DNA from: Actinoplanes octamycinicus
Lineage (GTDB): Bacteria; Actinomycetota; Actinomycetes; Mycobacteriales; Micromonosporaceae
NCBI RefSeq assembly: GCF_014205225.1
Contig: NZ_JACHNB010000001.1
Span: 5,685,501 to 5,749,500, forward strand
DNA: 64,000 nucleotides
Direction of reading: 5' to 3'
The notes beneath the pieces are model-generated. The model ran no database searches. It was not told where the DNA came from and worked only from the letters and a program-made list of their open reading frames with translations. Position 1 is the stretch's first letter. Each line of letters begins with the position of its first letter. Both the position numbers and the translations under genes were made by a program. Below are positions 1-7,714 of the stretch, one piece after another.

Positions 1-290
1 GGGTGATGCTGCCGATGGCCCGCCCCGGCCTGGTCAGCGTCGGCATCTTCAACTTCCTCTTCCAGTGGAACCAGTACATCCTCCCGCTGGTCCTGATGCA
101 GGGCTCCGGCGCGGAACAGAAGTGGGTGCTCGCCCAGGGCCTGGCCGCCCTCGCCGTCAACGAGGGCTACCAGGGCGACTTCAGCGGCCTGTTCGCCGGC
201 ATGACCATCGCCATGCTCCCGGTCCTCATCGCCTACTTGCTCTTCCACCGCCAGTTCCAGTCCGGCCTGGCCGCCGGCCAGCTCCGCTGA
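1..290 (+). CDS. Carbohydrate ABC transporter permease, C-terminal part
   Basis: This is the 3' end of a gene that begins upstream of the window. The first residues (LPMARPGLVSVGIFNFLFQWNQ) follow the EAA loop of MalG-type sugar permeases, and two membrane segments follow before a short basic tail. The same LPMARPG segment occurs in the second permease of the chitosan operon in this window (15579-16445), which supports the family call. It should act in the cytoplasmic membrane with an unseen partner permease, binding protein and ATPase. The substrate cannot be told from this fragment. Confidence 0.85.
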   Translation, partial: VMLPMARPGLVSVGIFNFLFQWNQYILPLVLMQGSGAEQKWVLAQGLAALAVNEGYQGDFSGLFAGMTIAMLPVLIAYLLFHRQFQSGLAAGQLR

Positions 291-310
291 CCGCCGCCGG
301 ATCTACTCCC

Positions 311-410
311 TCACGGTCAGACCGGTTTCCGGTGCCGGGTCTGCTCTCTCACGGTCAGACCGGTTTCCGGTGCCGGGTCTGCTCCCTCCCGGTCAGACCG
401 GTTTCCGGTA
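311..410. repeat. 38-bp tandem repeat, about 2.6 copies
   Basis: Units begin at 311, 349 and 387. Each contains GGTCAGACCGGTTTCCGGT; the first two continue into TGCCGGGTCTGCT and the third switches to TACGCC. The tract starts 20 bp after the permease stop codon. A single related stretch recurs at about 5173-5196, after another gene end. Confidence 0.85.
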
Positions 411-620
411 CGCCCGCAGCGCCCGTCCGTGCGTACCCCGCGCGAGGCGATCCCGGCTCACGGCCTTGCCGCGCCCCCCGACCTCGGCTGGTTCTCATGG
501 GTGTCTCACGGCCCGTGAGACACCCATGAGAACCAGCCGGCACCCGGGGGCGCGCTGCGGTCCGGACCCCGGAGCGACCTGGCGTCGGCGTGCCACGGCG
601 GGGCGGCGGCCGTACCGAAG
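400..620. repeat. Long dispersed palindromic element, copy 1 (bilateral)
   Basis: The centre is a perfect 27-bp inverted repeat (485-511 and 513-539) with a one-base centre. Outside it the flanks are also roughly inverted: the left flank contains GCGAGGCGATCCCGGCT, which is the reverse complement of a stretch in the right flank of copy 3 at about 10900-10917, and the element appears to be bounded by TTCCGGTACG on the left and CGTACCGAA on the right. No protein is encoded. The core could act as a strong bidirectional terminator. Its symmetry and recurrence suggest a REP/MITE-like repeat. Confidence 0.75.
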
Positions 621-625
621 CGGAT

Positions 626-1063
626 TTGATCATCTCGGGCGGGCGTGATGGGATCGGCAGCCCTGACACCGCGATCCGGGAGCCGACGATCTTCTTCTTC
701 GAGGGCGAGCGCGCCGGGCTGAGCAAGCCCCGGACCCCGCTGGCCGGTTTCTGGTCACTGTCGGTCGGCGCCGGCCTGCTCACCTATCTCACGATGGTCC
801 TGCAGCCGGCCACCACCGTGCGGGGTTGCTCGAACTACGGCGGCAACGGCAACGGCACCCCGTTCTCCGACGGCATCTGGGACCTGGTCTACCTGCTCCT
901 CCTGCTCCTGTGGAGCACGGCGGTGATCGTCGAGCAGCTCCTCCCGGTCACCTGGAACGGCCGCAGAGCCGGCCCGATCCTCGCCCGCGCCCTCCTCGCC
1001 GTCACGGCGGTCGTCGTCGCCTCCTGCAGCGTGGAGCTGAAGCTGCTCGTCCTCTGCCACTGA
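626..1063 (+). CDS. Small membrane protein of unknown function
   Basis: The reading frame has good actinobacterial codon bias and about 145 residues. After a short soluble start there are three hydrophobic segments: the one around GFWSLSVGAGLLTYLTM, a second rich in leucine (DLVYLLLLLLWSTAVIV) and a third near the C-terminus. Cysteines occur near CSNYGG, CSVELK and the end. The start is uncertain: TTG at 626 is chosen because the only earlier start, GTG at 590, lies in the right arm of the palindromic element. I recognise no family. It lies alone between two copies of that repeat. Confidence 0.55.
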   Translation: MIISGGRDGIGSPDTAIREPTIFFFEGERAGLSKPRTPLAGFWSLSVGAGLLTYLTMVLQPATTVRGCSNYGGNGNGTPFSDGIWDLVYLLLLLLWSTAVIVEQLLPVTWNGRRAGPILARALLAVTAVVVASCSVELKLLVLCH

Positions 1064-1108
1064 CCACCCCGAGTGCCAAGTGCCGGTAGTGGCGCGGCTT
1101 GCGGTTCG

Positions 1109-1239
1109 CCGGCTGGGTGTCAGGGGTGTCTCGGGACGGCTGAGACACCCCTGACACCCAGCCGGGCCGCACGACACGCGCTGCGGCCCGGAGTGGGCCG
1201 CAGCCTGGCGAGCCGACTGCCACGGGGCGCCCAGTCGTA
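1109..1239. repeat. Dispersed palindromic element, copy 2
   Basis: A 24-bp perfect inverted repeat (1109-1132 and 1142-1165) with a 9-base loop has nearly the same arm sequence as copies 1 and 3 (GGCTGGGTGTCAGGGGTGTC). As in the other copies, a GCGCTGCGG stretch follows, then TGCCACG 40 bp further on, and the element runs out at GTACCGGA. It lies 45 bp after the stop of the small membrane protein. The left flank is shorter and less conserved than in copy 1. Confidence 0.75.
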
Positions 1240-1291
1240 CCGGAGAAGGATCCGGAAGAGACCGGGCGGCGTCGCGGCAGCGGGGATGGTT

Positions 1292-2182
1292 TCAGGCGGT
1301 TGCGGGGGAAGCGGGCGTCGGCTGCGGGGTGAAGGCGTCGGCGAAGGTGTGGGCGAACTCGGCTATGCCCCGGGCGGGACGGCCGAGGAGGGTCGGTACG
1401 TCGGTGGTGACCCGGTCGAAGCCGCCCTCGCGGAGGACGCCGAAGACGCCGGCCAGCTGGGTGGTGAGCCAATCCGGCAGGGCGGCGGCGGCGAAGCGGG
1501 GGCGGGCCTGCTCCTCGGTCAGGTCGAGTGAGGTGATCCGGCGGCCGGTGGCTGCGGTGAGCGCGGCGGCCACCTCGGCGAACGTGATCGCTTTCGGACC
1601 GGTCAGCTCGTAGATGTGGCCGGCGTGCGGGTCAGCCAGCAGGGTCACCGCGGCGACCGCCGCGACGTCCCGGATGTCGATCATCGCGGCGCGGCGGCCG
1701 GCGGTCGGGGCGGCCAATGTGCCGGTCTGGGCCACGCCGGCGGCGACCATCAGCAGGTTGGTCATGAAGAACGCCGGGCGCAGCACCACCGCCGGCACGC
1801 CGCATCGGTGCAGGTGTTCCTCGATCTCGCCGTGCCAGCGATAGGCGGGCAGCGGCGACGCGGGATCGGCGTGCAGGGCGGAGAGTTTCACGATCCGCTC
1901 CACGCCGGCCGCGGCGGCTGCGTCGATCACCGCGGTCTCGTGGGCGACCTTGCGCGGGCCGTCGGCGGCGCACAGGTAGACCCGGGTGACGCCGTCGAGG
2001 GCGCGCCGCAGGGACGCCGGATCGTCGAAGTCGCCGTGGGCCAGTTCGGCGTCGCCGAGCCGGGCGGCGGCCGCGGTCGGATCGCGGACCAGGGCCCGGA
2101 CCGGGGCGGAGCGGGTCCGCAGCTCGCGGACCAGGTGGGCGCCGACGTTGCCGGTGGCGCCGGTGATCAGGACGCGGTTCAT
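1292..2182 (-). CDS. NmrA-like NAD(P)-binding oxidoreductase
   Basis: This 296-residue protein opens with the Rossmann motif LITGATGNVGAHLV and continues with the atypical-SDR pattern of NmrA/YesF-like proteins, including VRALVRDP and a substrate-side segment around GEIEEHLHRCGVPAVVLRP. Such proteins bind NAD(P)H, either as quinone/aldehyde reductases or as redox sensors. The ATG at 2182 overlaps the stop of the upstream FAD oxidoreductase by 4 bp, so the pair is translationally coupled. A longer open frame running to 3757 is a shadow of the oxidoreductase gene. The pair is divergent from the SARP/hydrolase regulator. Confidence 0.88.
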   Translation of the reverse strand: MNRVLITGATGNVGAHLVRELRTRSAPVRALVRDPTAAAARLGDAELAHGDFDDPASLRRALDGVTRVYLCAADGPRKVAHETAVIDAAAAAGVERIVKLSALHADPASPLPAYRWHGEIEEHLHRCGVPAVVLRPAFFMTNLLMVAAGVAQTGTLAAPTAGRRAAMIDIRDVAAVAAVTLLADPHAGHIYELTGPKAITFAEVAAALTAATGRRITSLDLTEEQARPRFAAAALPDWLTTQLAGVFGVLREGGFDRVTTDVPTLLGRPARGIAEFAHTFADAFTPQPTPASPATA

Positions 2183-3516
2183 CGGAGATCCTTTCGAGTG
2201 GTGGCGGGCGGGATGTGGTGGCCCAGGTGGAAGACGTCGTCCGGGTCCCAGGTCCGCTTGAGCTCGGTCAGCCGGGCGTAGTTGCTGGGGGTGAACGCCG
2301 CCCGGGTCCGGGCCGGGTCGGTGAGCAGGCTGAGCAGCGGCCCACCGGTGGCGTGCGGGCGCAGCCGGGCGGAGAGCCGGTCCAGGGCCGCGTCGACCGG
2401 GCCGCGGTCGGGGGAGAGGTAGGCCGCGACGCCCTGCACCGAGAACGGCACGCCGCGGTGCCCGGCCGGCCCGGCGTCCGGTCCCGGGTCGGCCATCGCG
2501 CCACCCCAGTGCCGCACGTCGACGAAGGCCAGCGGCGAGTCGGCGGACCCGGCCTCGACGACCGCGTGCAGCACGTCGTCCGGCAGGCCGGGCAGCATCT
2601 CGATCTCCTGCCGGTTGGGCATCGGCGGTGCGTCCGGCCCGTTCGTGGCCTGGCTCGCGGCCGGGAAGTCGCGCACCGCGAACGCGTCCACCAGCGGCGG
2701 CCCGGCCGCGGCCAGCAGTGGGGCGAGCGTCCGGCGGCCGTCGTCGCCGTGGTGGAACGCGCGGATGGCCAGCACCCGCCGGCCCGCAGCCGGCTCGCGG
2801 AGCAGCAGGACGGCGGTGTTCATCGCCTCCGGCTCGCCCGGCGCCCAGTCCCGGTAGGCCGCGAGCGTGTCGAAGGCCCGCTCGATCGGGTAGAACGACA
2901 TCCCGCACCAGACCCGGGCCACCGGATAGAGCCGGAACTCCAGCGCGGTGACCAGCCCGAAGTTCCCGCCGCCGCCGCGCAGCGCCCAGAACAGGCCGGG
3001 ATGCTCGTCCGCGGACACGGTCCGGGCGACCCCGTCCGCGGTGACGATGTCGGCGCGCAGCACGCTGTCCGCCGCGAATCCGAAGGTCCGGGACAGCCAG
3101 GACTGGCCGCCGCCGAGGGTGTACCCGGTGACGCCGACCGTGCCGCAGCGGCCGGCCAGCCCGGCCAGGCCGTAGCGGGCGGCGGCCCGGTTCACGTCGG
3201 CCCACCGCGCGCCCGGCCCGACCCGGGCGGTCCGACGTTCCGGGTCGATCGTCACCTGGTCGAGGGCGGTCGTCTTGAGCAACAGCGCGCCGTCGGCCGG
3301 GGCGATCAGGCCGTGCCCGGTGGCCTGGACGGCGAGCGGCAGGCCGCGTTCCCGGGCGGCGAGCAGCGCGAGACGCACGTCGGCGCCGGTCGCGGCGGCG
3401 ACGATCAGGGCGGGCCGCGAGTCGACGGTCCGGTTCCAGCCGAGGCGGTGCTCGTCGTAGCCGGGCTCGCCGGGACGGAACACGGCGCCGGTCAGCACAG
3501 TGTCGTGGATGGTCAT
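2179..3516 (-). CDS. FAD-binding (PCMH/BBE-type) oxidoreductase
   Basis: The 445-residue protein matches berberine-bridge-enzyme-like flavoproteins. Residues about 35-200 form the PCMH FAD domain, with QATGHG (the position of the His that can carry a covalent FAD), CGTVGVTGYTLGGG and WALRGGGGNFG. The C-terminal ARLTELKRTWDP and DVFHLGHHIPP region is the BBE segment. A Cys in the CGTVGV segment could give the second covalent flavin link. Such enzymes oxidise alcohols, sugars or secondary metabolites. It has no signal peptide. It is co-transcribed with the NmrA-like gene and divergent from the SARP-hydrolase gene, its likely regulator. Confidence 0.9.
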   Translation of the reverse strand: MTIHDTVLTGAVFRPGEPGYDEHRLGWNRTVDSRPALIVAAATGADVRLALLAARERGLPLAVQATGHGLIAPADGALLLKTTALDQVTIDPERRTARVGPGARWADVNRAAARYGLAGLAGRCGTVGVTGYTLGGGQSWLSRTFGFAADSVLRADIVTADGVARTVSADEHPGLFWALRGGGGNFGLVTALEFRLYPVARVWCGMSFYPIERAFDTLAAYRDWAPGEPEAMNTAVLLLREPAAGRRVLAIRAFHHGDDGRRTLAPLLAAAGPPLVDAFAVRDFPAASQATNGPDAPPMPNRQEIEMLPGLPDDVLHAVVEAGSADSPLAFVDVRHWGGAMADPGPDAGPAGHRGVPFSVQGVAAYLSPDRGPVDAALDRLSARLRPHATGGPLLSLLTDPARTRAAFTPSNYARLTELKRTWDPDDVFHLGHHIPPATTRKDLR

Positions 3517-3546
3517 GCGGCGAAGCTAGGCGCGCCCCGGCCGGGC

Positions 3547-3574
3547 CCGGATGTGGTCCGGATGTGGCTACGCT
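3547..3574 (+). promoter_or_regulatory. Leaderless promoter with SARP-like 11-bp direct repeats
   Basis: Two adjacent 11-bp repeats, CCGGATGTGGT (3547-3557) and CCGGATGTGGC (3558-3568), lie directly upstream of a -10-like TACGCT (3569-3574). The GTG at 3582 follows by 7 bases, which fits a leaderless transcript. Direct repeats one helical turn apart just upstream of the -10 are the known binding geometry of SARP activators, so autoregulation, and perhaps control of the divergent oxidoreductase, is plausible. Confidence 0.55.
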
Positions 3575-3581
3575 GAGTCGC

Positions 3582-5153
3582 GTGATGGTGCGGGTGCTCG
3601 GCACGGCGGGCGTGCACGCCCCTGATGTCGCCGCGCCGCGCCTGGAGCGCAAGGCGCGGGAACTGCTCACCGTGCTGGCCCTGCGGGCCCCGGCCGCGGC
3701 CGGGCTGGACGAGCTGGCCGGGCTGCTGTGGGACGATCCGCCGCCGTCGGCGGTCAAGACGGTCCGCGCGCACCTGTCCCGGATCCGGGCCGCGCTGCGT
3801 GCCGCCGACCCGGAGGCCGGCGTGGACCGGGTCGGGCGGGACGGCTACCGGCTCGCCGTGCCGGCCGGGCGCACCGACGTCGGCCTGGTCGCCGCCGCCC
3901 GAGCGCGGGCCCGCCGGCTGCTCGCTGACGGCCGGCCGGACGAGGCCGCCGCCGTGCTGGGTGAGGCGCGTGAGCTGTGGTGCGGCGAGCCGGAGCTGCC
4001 GGACACCACCGCGGCAGCCGCTCTGCGCCAGGGCTGGCACCGGGAGCGGCGGCTGCTGGTGCAGGAGCATCTGGGCTGCCTGGCGGCCGGCGCCGACCCC
4101 GGCGCGGCGCTCGGCGAGCTGGAGCAGCTGACCGCCGCCGACCCGCTCGACGAGCCGCTGTGGGTGCACTACGTCCGGGCCCTGCACCGGGCCGGCCGGC
4201 AGACCGAGGCGTTGCGGGCCGTCGCCACGGCCCGCGCCGCGCTGGTCGAGATGGGCCTCGACCCGTCGGCCGCGTTGCGCGACGCGCAGGCCGAGGTGCT
4301 GCGCGCCCCGGCGCCGCCCGCGGCCGCCGTGCCGGTCCGGTACGCCGGCTCCACCGCCTACACCCGGTTCTCCACGACCGGCCGGGACCTGCTCGTGCTG
4401 AACCCGGCCATGCTCACCATCGACGGCCTGCTCGACGAGCCGCACGCGCGCGGTGGGCTGGCCACCCTGGCCGGGCACGCCGCCGTGGTGTGCCTGGACC
4501 GATCCGGGATCGGCCTGTCCGACCCGCTCGACCCGGCCCGGTCACCGCTGGACCAGTGGGTCGACGACGTGCAGCGGGTGCTGGACGCCCTGGGGATCGG
4601 CCGGGCCGACCTGTTCGCCAACTTCGACACCGGCTTGATCGCGCTGGAGTTCGCGGCCCGGCACCCGGAGCGGGTCCGGTCGCTGGTGCTGGCCCAGTGC
4701 TATCCGCGCTACACCCGGGCCGCCGACTACCCGTACGGCCTGGACAGCGGCACCACCGCGACGCTGATCCGTGACACGGTGACGCCGGCTGACCCGGATC
4801 ACGGGGTGGACTCGGTCGCCCAGGCCGCGCCCAGCGTCGCCGCCGACCCCGCCTTCCGCGAGTGGTGGAACCGGATCGGCCGCCGCGCCGCCGGCCCGTC
4901 GGTCGCCACCGCGATCCGCACCGTCGCCACCGGCACCGACCTGCGCCACCGCCTGCCCGAGGTGACCGCCCCGACCCTGGTCCTGCACCGCCGCAACTGC
5001 CTCAACGTCGACGTCGGCCACGCCTACCACCTGGCCGAGCACCTGCCGCAGGCCCGCCTGCGCACCACGGCCGGCACCGACGCCCTGTGGTTCACCGACT
5101 CACCGGAGCTGGTCGACCACGCGGTCGCCTTCCTCACCGCCGACTCCCGGTGA
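3582..5153 (+). CDS. SARP-type regulator fused to a degenerate alpha/beta-hydrolase domain
   Basis: The protein has about 523 residues. Residues 1-90 are an OmpR-type winged helix (KARELLTVLALRAP, KTVRAHLSRIRAAL, GRDGYRLAV), and residues about 95-240 a BTAD helical domain, the layout of SARP activators. Residues about 250-523 are an alpha/beta-hydrolase fold (DRSGIGLSDPLDP, FAARHPERVRSLVL). The usual nucleophile elbow GxSxG reads NFDTG, with Asp at about residue 349 instead of Ser, and the usual catalytic His near the end reads TDALWF, with Ala at about 501. The hydrolase domain is therefore probably a ligand sensor rather than an enzyme. GTG 3582 is preferred; GTG 3564 lies inside the promoter and ATG 3585 is an alternative. 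Confidence 0.85.
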   Translation: MMVRVLGTAGVHAPDVAAPRLERKARELLTVLALRAPAAAGLDELAGLLWDDPPPSAVKTVRAHLSRIRAALRAADPEAGVDRVGRDGYRLAVPAGRTDVGLVAAARARARRLLADGRPDEAAAVLGEARELWCGEPELPDTTAAAALRQGWHRERRLLVQEHLGCLAAGADPGAALGELEQLTAADPLDEPLWVHYVRALHRAGRQTEALRAVATARAALVEMGLDPSAALRDAQAEVLRAPAPPAAAVPVRYAGSTAYTRFSTTGRDLLVLNPAMLTIDGLLDEPHARGGLATLAGHAAVVCLDRSGIGLSDPLDPARSPLDQWVDDVQRVLDALGIGRADLFANFDTGLIALEFAARHPERVRSLVLAQCYPRYTRAADYPYGLDSGTTATLIRDTVTPADPDHGVDSVAQAAPSVAADPAFREWWNRIGRRAAGPSVATAIRTVATGTDLRHRLPEVTAPTLVLHRRNCLNVDVGHAYHLAEHLPQARLRTTAGTDALWFTDSPELVDHAVAFLTADSR

Positions 5154-5366
5154 CGGGTCCGTCCCGGTTCCGCGTCAGACCGGTTTCCGGTACGCCGGTC
5201 CCGTCCGCTGCCCTTCGCGCGGCGGTCAGGGCGGGTGCCGCGGGCCGTACTCATAGCCGGTTCGAACAGCCCCACAGATCAACTTCCATCGCTTAAGATC
5301 ACCGCCTTGGCGTTGTCCACTCTGGAATGTCGCGGCCACGGGGGCTGCGTGACGACGGGGGCGGGT

Positions 5367-6182
5367 ATGGATGCTGATCGGGAGCGACCTGAGGTGCGGC
5401 TGCTCGGCCCGGTCGAACTCGTCCACCCCGACGGCGTCCGGGTCGAGCTGCAACTGCAGTGCCGCAAAGTGCTCGCGCTGCTGGTCACGGCGACTGGCCG
5501 GCCGGTGCCGACCGGGCAGCTGGTGCGCTGGATCTGGGGCGACGACGGCACGCCGTCGCACGCGCCGCAGATGGTGCGTTCGCACATCCGGATGCTGCGC
5601 GGCGCGCTGCGCGACGGCGCCGGGCGGATCCTGACCACCGGCTCGGCCGGCTACCGGATCGCGCCGGACGGGTGCGCCGTCGACGCCTACCGGTTCCGGG
5701 CGCTGCTCGGCCAGGCCGGACAGTCGCTGTCCCGGGACGTGCCCGCCGCCCTCCGGCTGGCCCGGGCCGCGCTCGGTCTCTGGCGGGGCACCGAGGCGAT
5801 GCCGGACGTGGCCGGCGTGCGGCATCTCCGGGCCGAGGCGGCCTATCTGGAGGAGCAGCGCTGCCAGGCGGAGGAGATGGTGGTGCTGGGCGGCCTGATC
5901 TCCGGCCGCGCCGAGCACGTGCTGCCCCGGGCCCGCAAGCTGGCCGAGCTGTATCCGAAGCGGGAACGGTTCTGGCTGCAGCTCATGGTCGCCGAGGCAC
6001 TCAGCGGACGGCTCGTCGAGGCCACCACGGTCACCTTCTGGCGGGCCCGCCGCAACCTGGTCGAGGAGACCGGCCTGCACGCGGCCGGCCTGGACACCCT
6101 GCAGCGGGAACTGCTCAACGGCACCTGCGCGGCGGATCGGCTGCTGGACCTGGTCACCCGGCGTCATCGCGACATCGCCTGA
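5367..6182 (+). CDS. SARP/BTAD-family transcriptional regulator
   Basis: This is a 271-residue protein with an N-terminal winged helix (VRLLGPVELVHPDGV, QMVRSHIRMLRGAL, SAGYRIAPDGC) and a bacterial transcriptional activator domain from about residue 100 to the end. This is the short SARP form without ATPase or TPR regions. SARPs recruit RNA polymerase at direct repeats overlapping the -35. ATG 5367 is chosen because the winged helix starts about 10 residues later; GTG 5349 and an upstream start at 5235 would add unrelated sequence. The 213 bp upstream contain one single copy of the 38-bp repeat motif and nothing else I recognise. It precedes a secreted inhibitor and an export operon that it may control. 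Confidence 0.85.
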   Translation: MDADRERPEVRLLGPVELVHPDGVRVELQLQCRKVLALLVTATGRPVPTGQLVRWIWGDDGTPSHAPQMVRSHIRMLRGALRDGAGRILTTGSAGYRIAPDGCAVDAYRFRALLGQAGQSLSRDVPAALRLARAALGLWRGTEAMPDVAGVRHLRAEAAYLEEQRCQAEEMVVLGGLISGRAEHVLPRARKLAELYPKRERFWLQLMVAEALSGRLVEATTVTFWRARRNLVEETGLHAAGLDTLQRELLNGTCAADRLLDLVTRRHRDIA

Positions 6183-6276
6183 CGTGACTTACGCCGGAAT
6201 GACCTTGCAAACTACGCCGCAGCCGCAGGCTTCTCAGCATCGGAGCCGGTCGGCTCCGCCAGGGATAGGAGGCGAA

Positions 6277-6708
6277 TTGTCACCGAGCAGTTCGACACTG
6301 CGCTGGTCTCGGGGGGTGGCGGCGGCCGGGTTCGTGTCCGGCGCGGTTCTTTTCGGGACCGCGATGCCGGCGTCCGCCAACACCAACTTCAACGCGAAAT
6401 GTGAGTCCTCGGAGGCCTGCGTCTTCGATTGGGACTACTTCGAAGGTCCGCGCTGGGACTACGAGGGCACCGACACCAACTTCTCCAACAACTACTACCC
6501 GGACACCTCGCAGTACGGCGAGGGTCCGCCGCTGAACGACTCCGCCGCGGGCCTGCACAACCAGGGTGTCTCCTGCACCGCCGTGTTCGGCCAGAACGCC
6601 GGTGGCGCCTCGGCCAGCGGCTGGAAGGTCAGGCACCTGCCGGGCAAGGGCGCCGGCCTCCCGGCCGAACGGGAAGACCGGGTCTCCTCGCTCTACTGGG
6701 AGTGCTGA
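6277..6708 (+). CDS. Secreted peptidase-inhibitor I36-like protein
   Basis: TTG 6277 has a clean ribosome-binding site (AGGAGG at 6267-6272), and the resulting 143-residue protein begins with a typical Sec signal peptide (basic RWSRG, then a hydrophobic stretch ending MPASANT). The mature part has CESSEACVFDWDYFEG, an aromatic beta-strand segment with NNYYPD, and LNDSAAGLHN. This is the pattern of the I36/beta-gamma-crystallin-like inhibitors of Streptomyces metalloproteases. Four cysteines suggest two disulfides. Starts further upstream (GTG 6184) would bury the signal peptide. The target peptidase is unknown. Confidence 0.75.
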   Translation: MSPSSSTLRWSRGVAAAGFVSGAVLFGTAMPASANTNFNAKCESSEACVFDWDYFEGPRWDYEGTDTNFSNNYYPDTSQYGEGPPLNDSAAGLHNQGVSCTAVFGQNAGGASASGWKVRHLPGKGAGLPAEREDRVSSLYWEC

Positions 6709-6802
6709 GCCAGCACCGGACGTCCGGGCAGGGGTGGCGCCCGTCGCCCCTGCCCGGCACCTCGACGACGCACGGACCAGTGGACAGGGTGAGACCGACC
6801 GC

Positions 6803-7714
6803 ATGAAACGACTTGTCACGACCGCACTGACGGTCGGCTTCCTGGCGACCGCAGGCTGCTCCGGCGGCGGCTCGCCGAGCCCGGCCGAGACCCGGCACCC
6901 CGGTGGCGCGCCACTGTCGCCGCCCGCCGTGACCGCCTCGCCCACCGTGTCCAGCCTGAACAGCGCCAGCCTGCCGCTGGACCGCTACCTCACCACGGTG
7001 GACGAGTTCATCGAGCTGAACTACGCCTCGAAGCTGATGACCAGCGAGTGCACGAAGCGTTTCGGCATCACCTGGAACCCCGGCGAGCGGCTCAAGCTGC
7101 TCGCCTCCCGGGACCGGACCAACGACCTGGGCCTGGTCGACGAGGCGCAGGCGGCGCGGCTCGGCTACCACATGGATCCGGCGCTCTACTCAAAACATGA
7201 CAAGAAGTACAACCCCGACCCTACCCCGGCCCAGGAACTCATCCTCTTCGGCGACCGGGCCGGCAAGTCCGGCAACCGGGACATCCCGAAAGAGGGCTGC
7301 ATGGGGGAGGGGTACCGCAAGGTCGGCTGGAACACCGACGACGACGTGTGGCTGCAGGACCTGGTCAACGACGCGAAAGCGCGCGCCTTCGCGGACCAGC
7401 GGGCGGTCGCCCTGATGGCCGGCTGGAGCACCTGCATGCGCGAGTCCGGCTACCGGTACGACACCGTGGACGACGCGAACAACGACCAGCGGTGGTGGAA
7501 GGACGAGAGCGCCCCAGCCACCGCGGCGGAGAAGAACACCGCGGTCGCCGACGTGCGCTGCAAGAAGAAGCTCAACTATCTCGGCACCATGACCTCGATC
7601 CTGGTCGCCTACCAGCAGCAGATCGTGGAGCGCGACCTGGAGCGGCTGGAGTCGGTGCGCGCCGGCACCCAGCAGGCGTTGAAGAACGCCGCGGCGGTGC
7701 TGGGTGGACGCTGA
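6803..7714 (+). CDS. Secreted lipoprotein of unknown function
   Basis: This 303-residue protein starts MKRLVTTALTVGFLATAGC, a lipoprotein signal peptide with Cys about residue 19 as the lipidation site, then a Ser/Pro/Gly-rich linker. The mature domain is polar and has scattered cysteines (SECTKRFG, EGCMGEG, WSTCMRESG, VRCKKK) that could form disulfides. I recognise no named family. It overlaps the MacA-like adaptor gene by 11 bp and so is probably an extracellular partner or cargo factor of the exporter. Confidence 0.75.
   Translation: MKRLVTTALTVGFLATAGCSGGGSPSPAETRHPGGAPLSPPAVTASPTVSSLNSASLPLDRYLTTVDEFIELNYASKLMTSECTKRFGITWNPGERLKLLASRDRTNDLGLVDEAQAARLGYHMDPALYSKHDKKYNPDPTPAQELILFGDRAGKSGNRDIPKEGCMGEGYRKVGWNTDDDVWLQDLVNDAKARAFADQRAVALMAGWSTCMRESGYRYDTVDDANNDQRWWKDESAPATAAEKNTAVADVRCKKKLNYLGTMTSILVAYQQQIVERDLERLESVRAGTQQALKNAAAVLGGR

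Noticed and set aside
485..539. Palindrome as an attachment site or replication origin
   Set aside because: Similar palindromes recur after other genes, there is no integrase, dnaA or DnaA-box cluster nearby, and the position fits a terminator or repeat element.
1292..3757. A single 821-codon minus-strand frame across two genes
   Set aside because: Only its last third matches a protein family (NmrA-like, start 2182). The rest is arginine/proline-rich shadow of the FAD oxidoreductase read in another frame.
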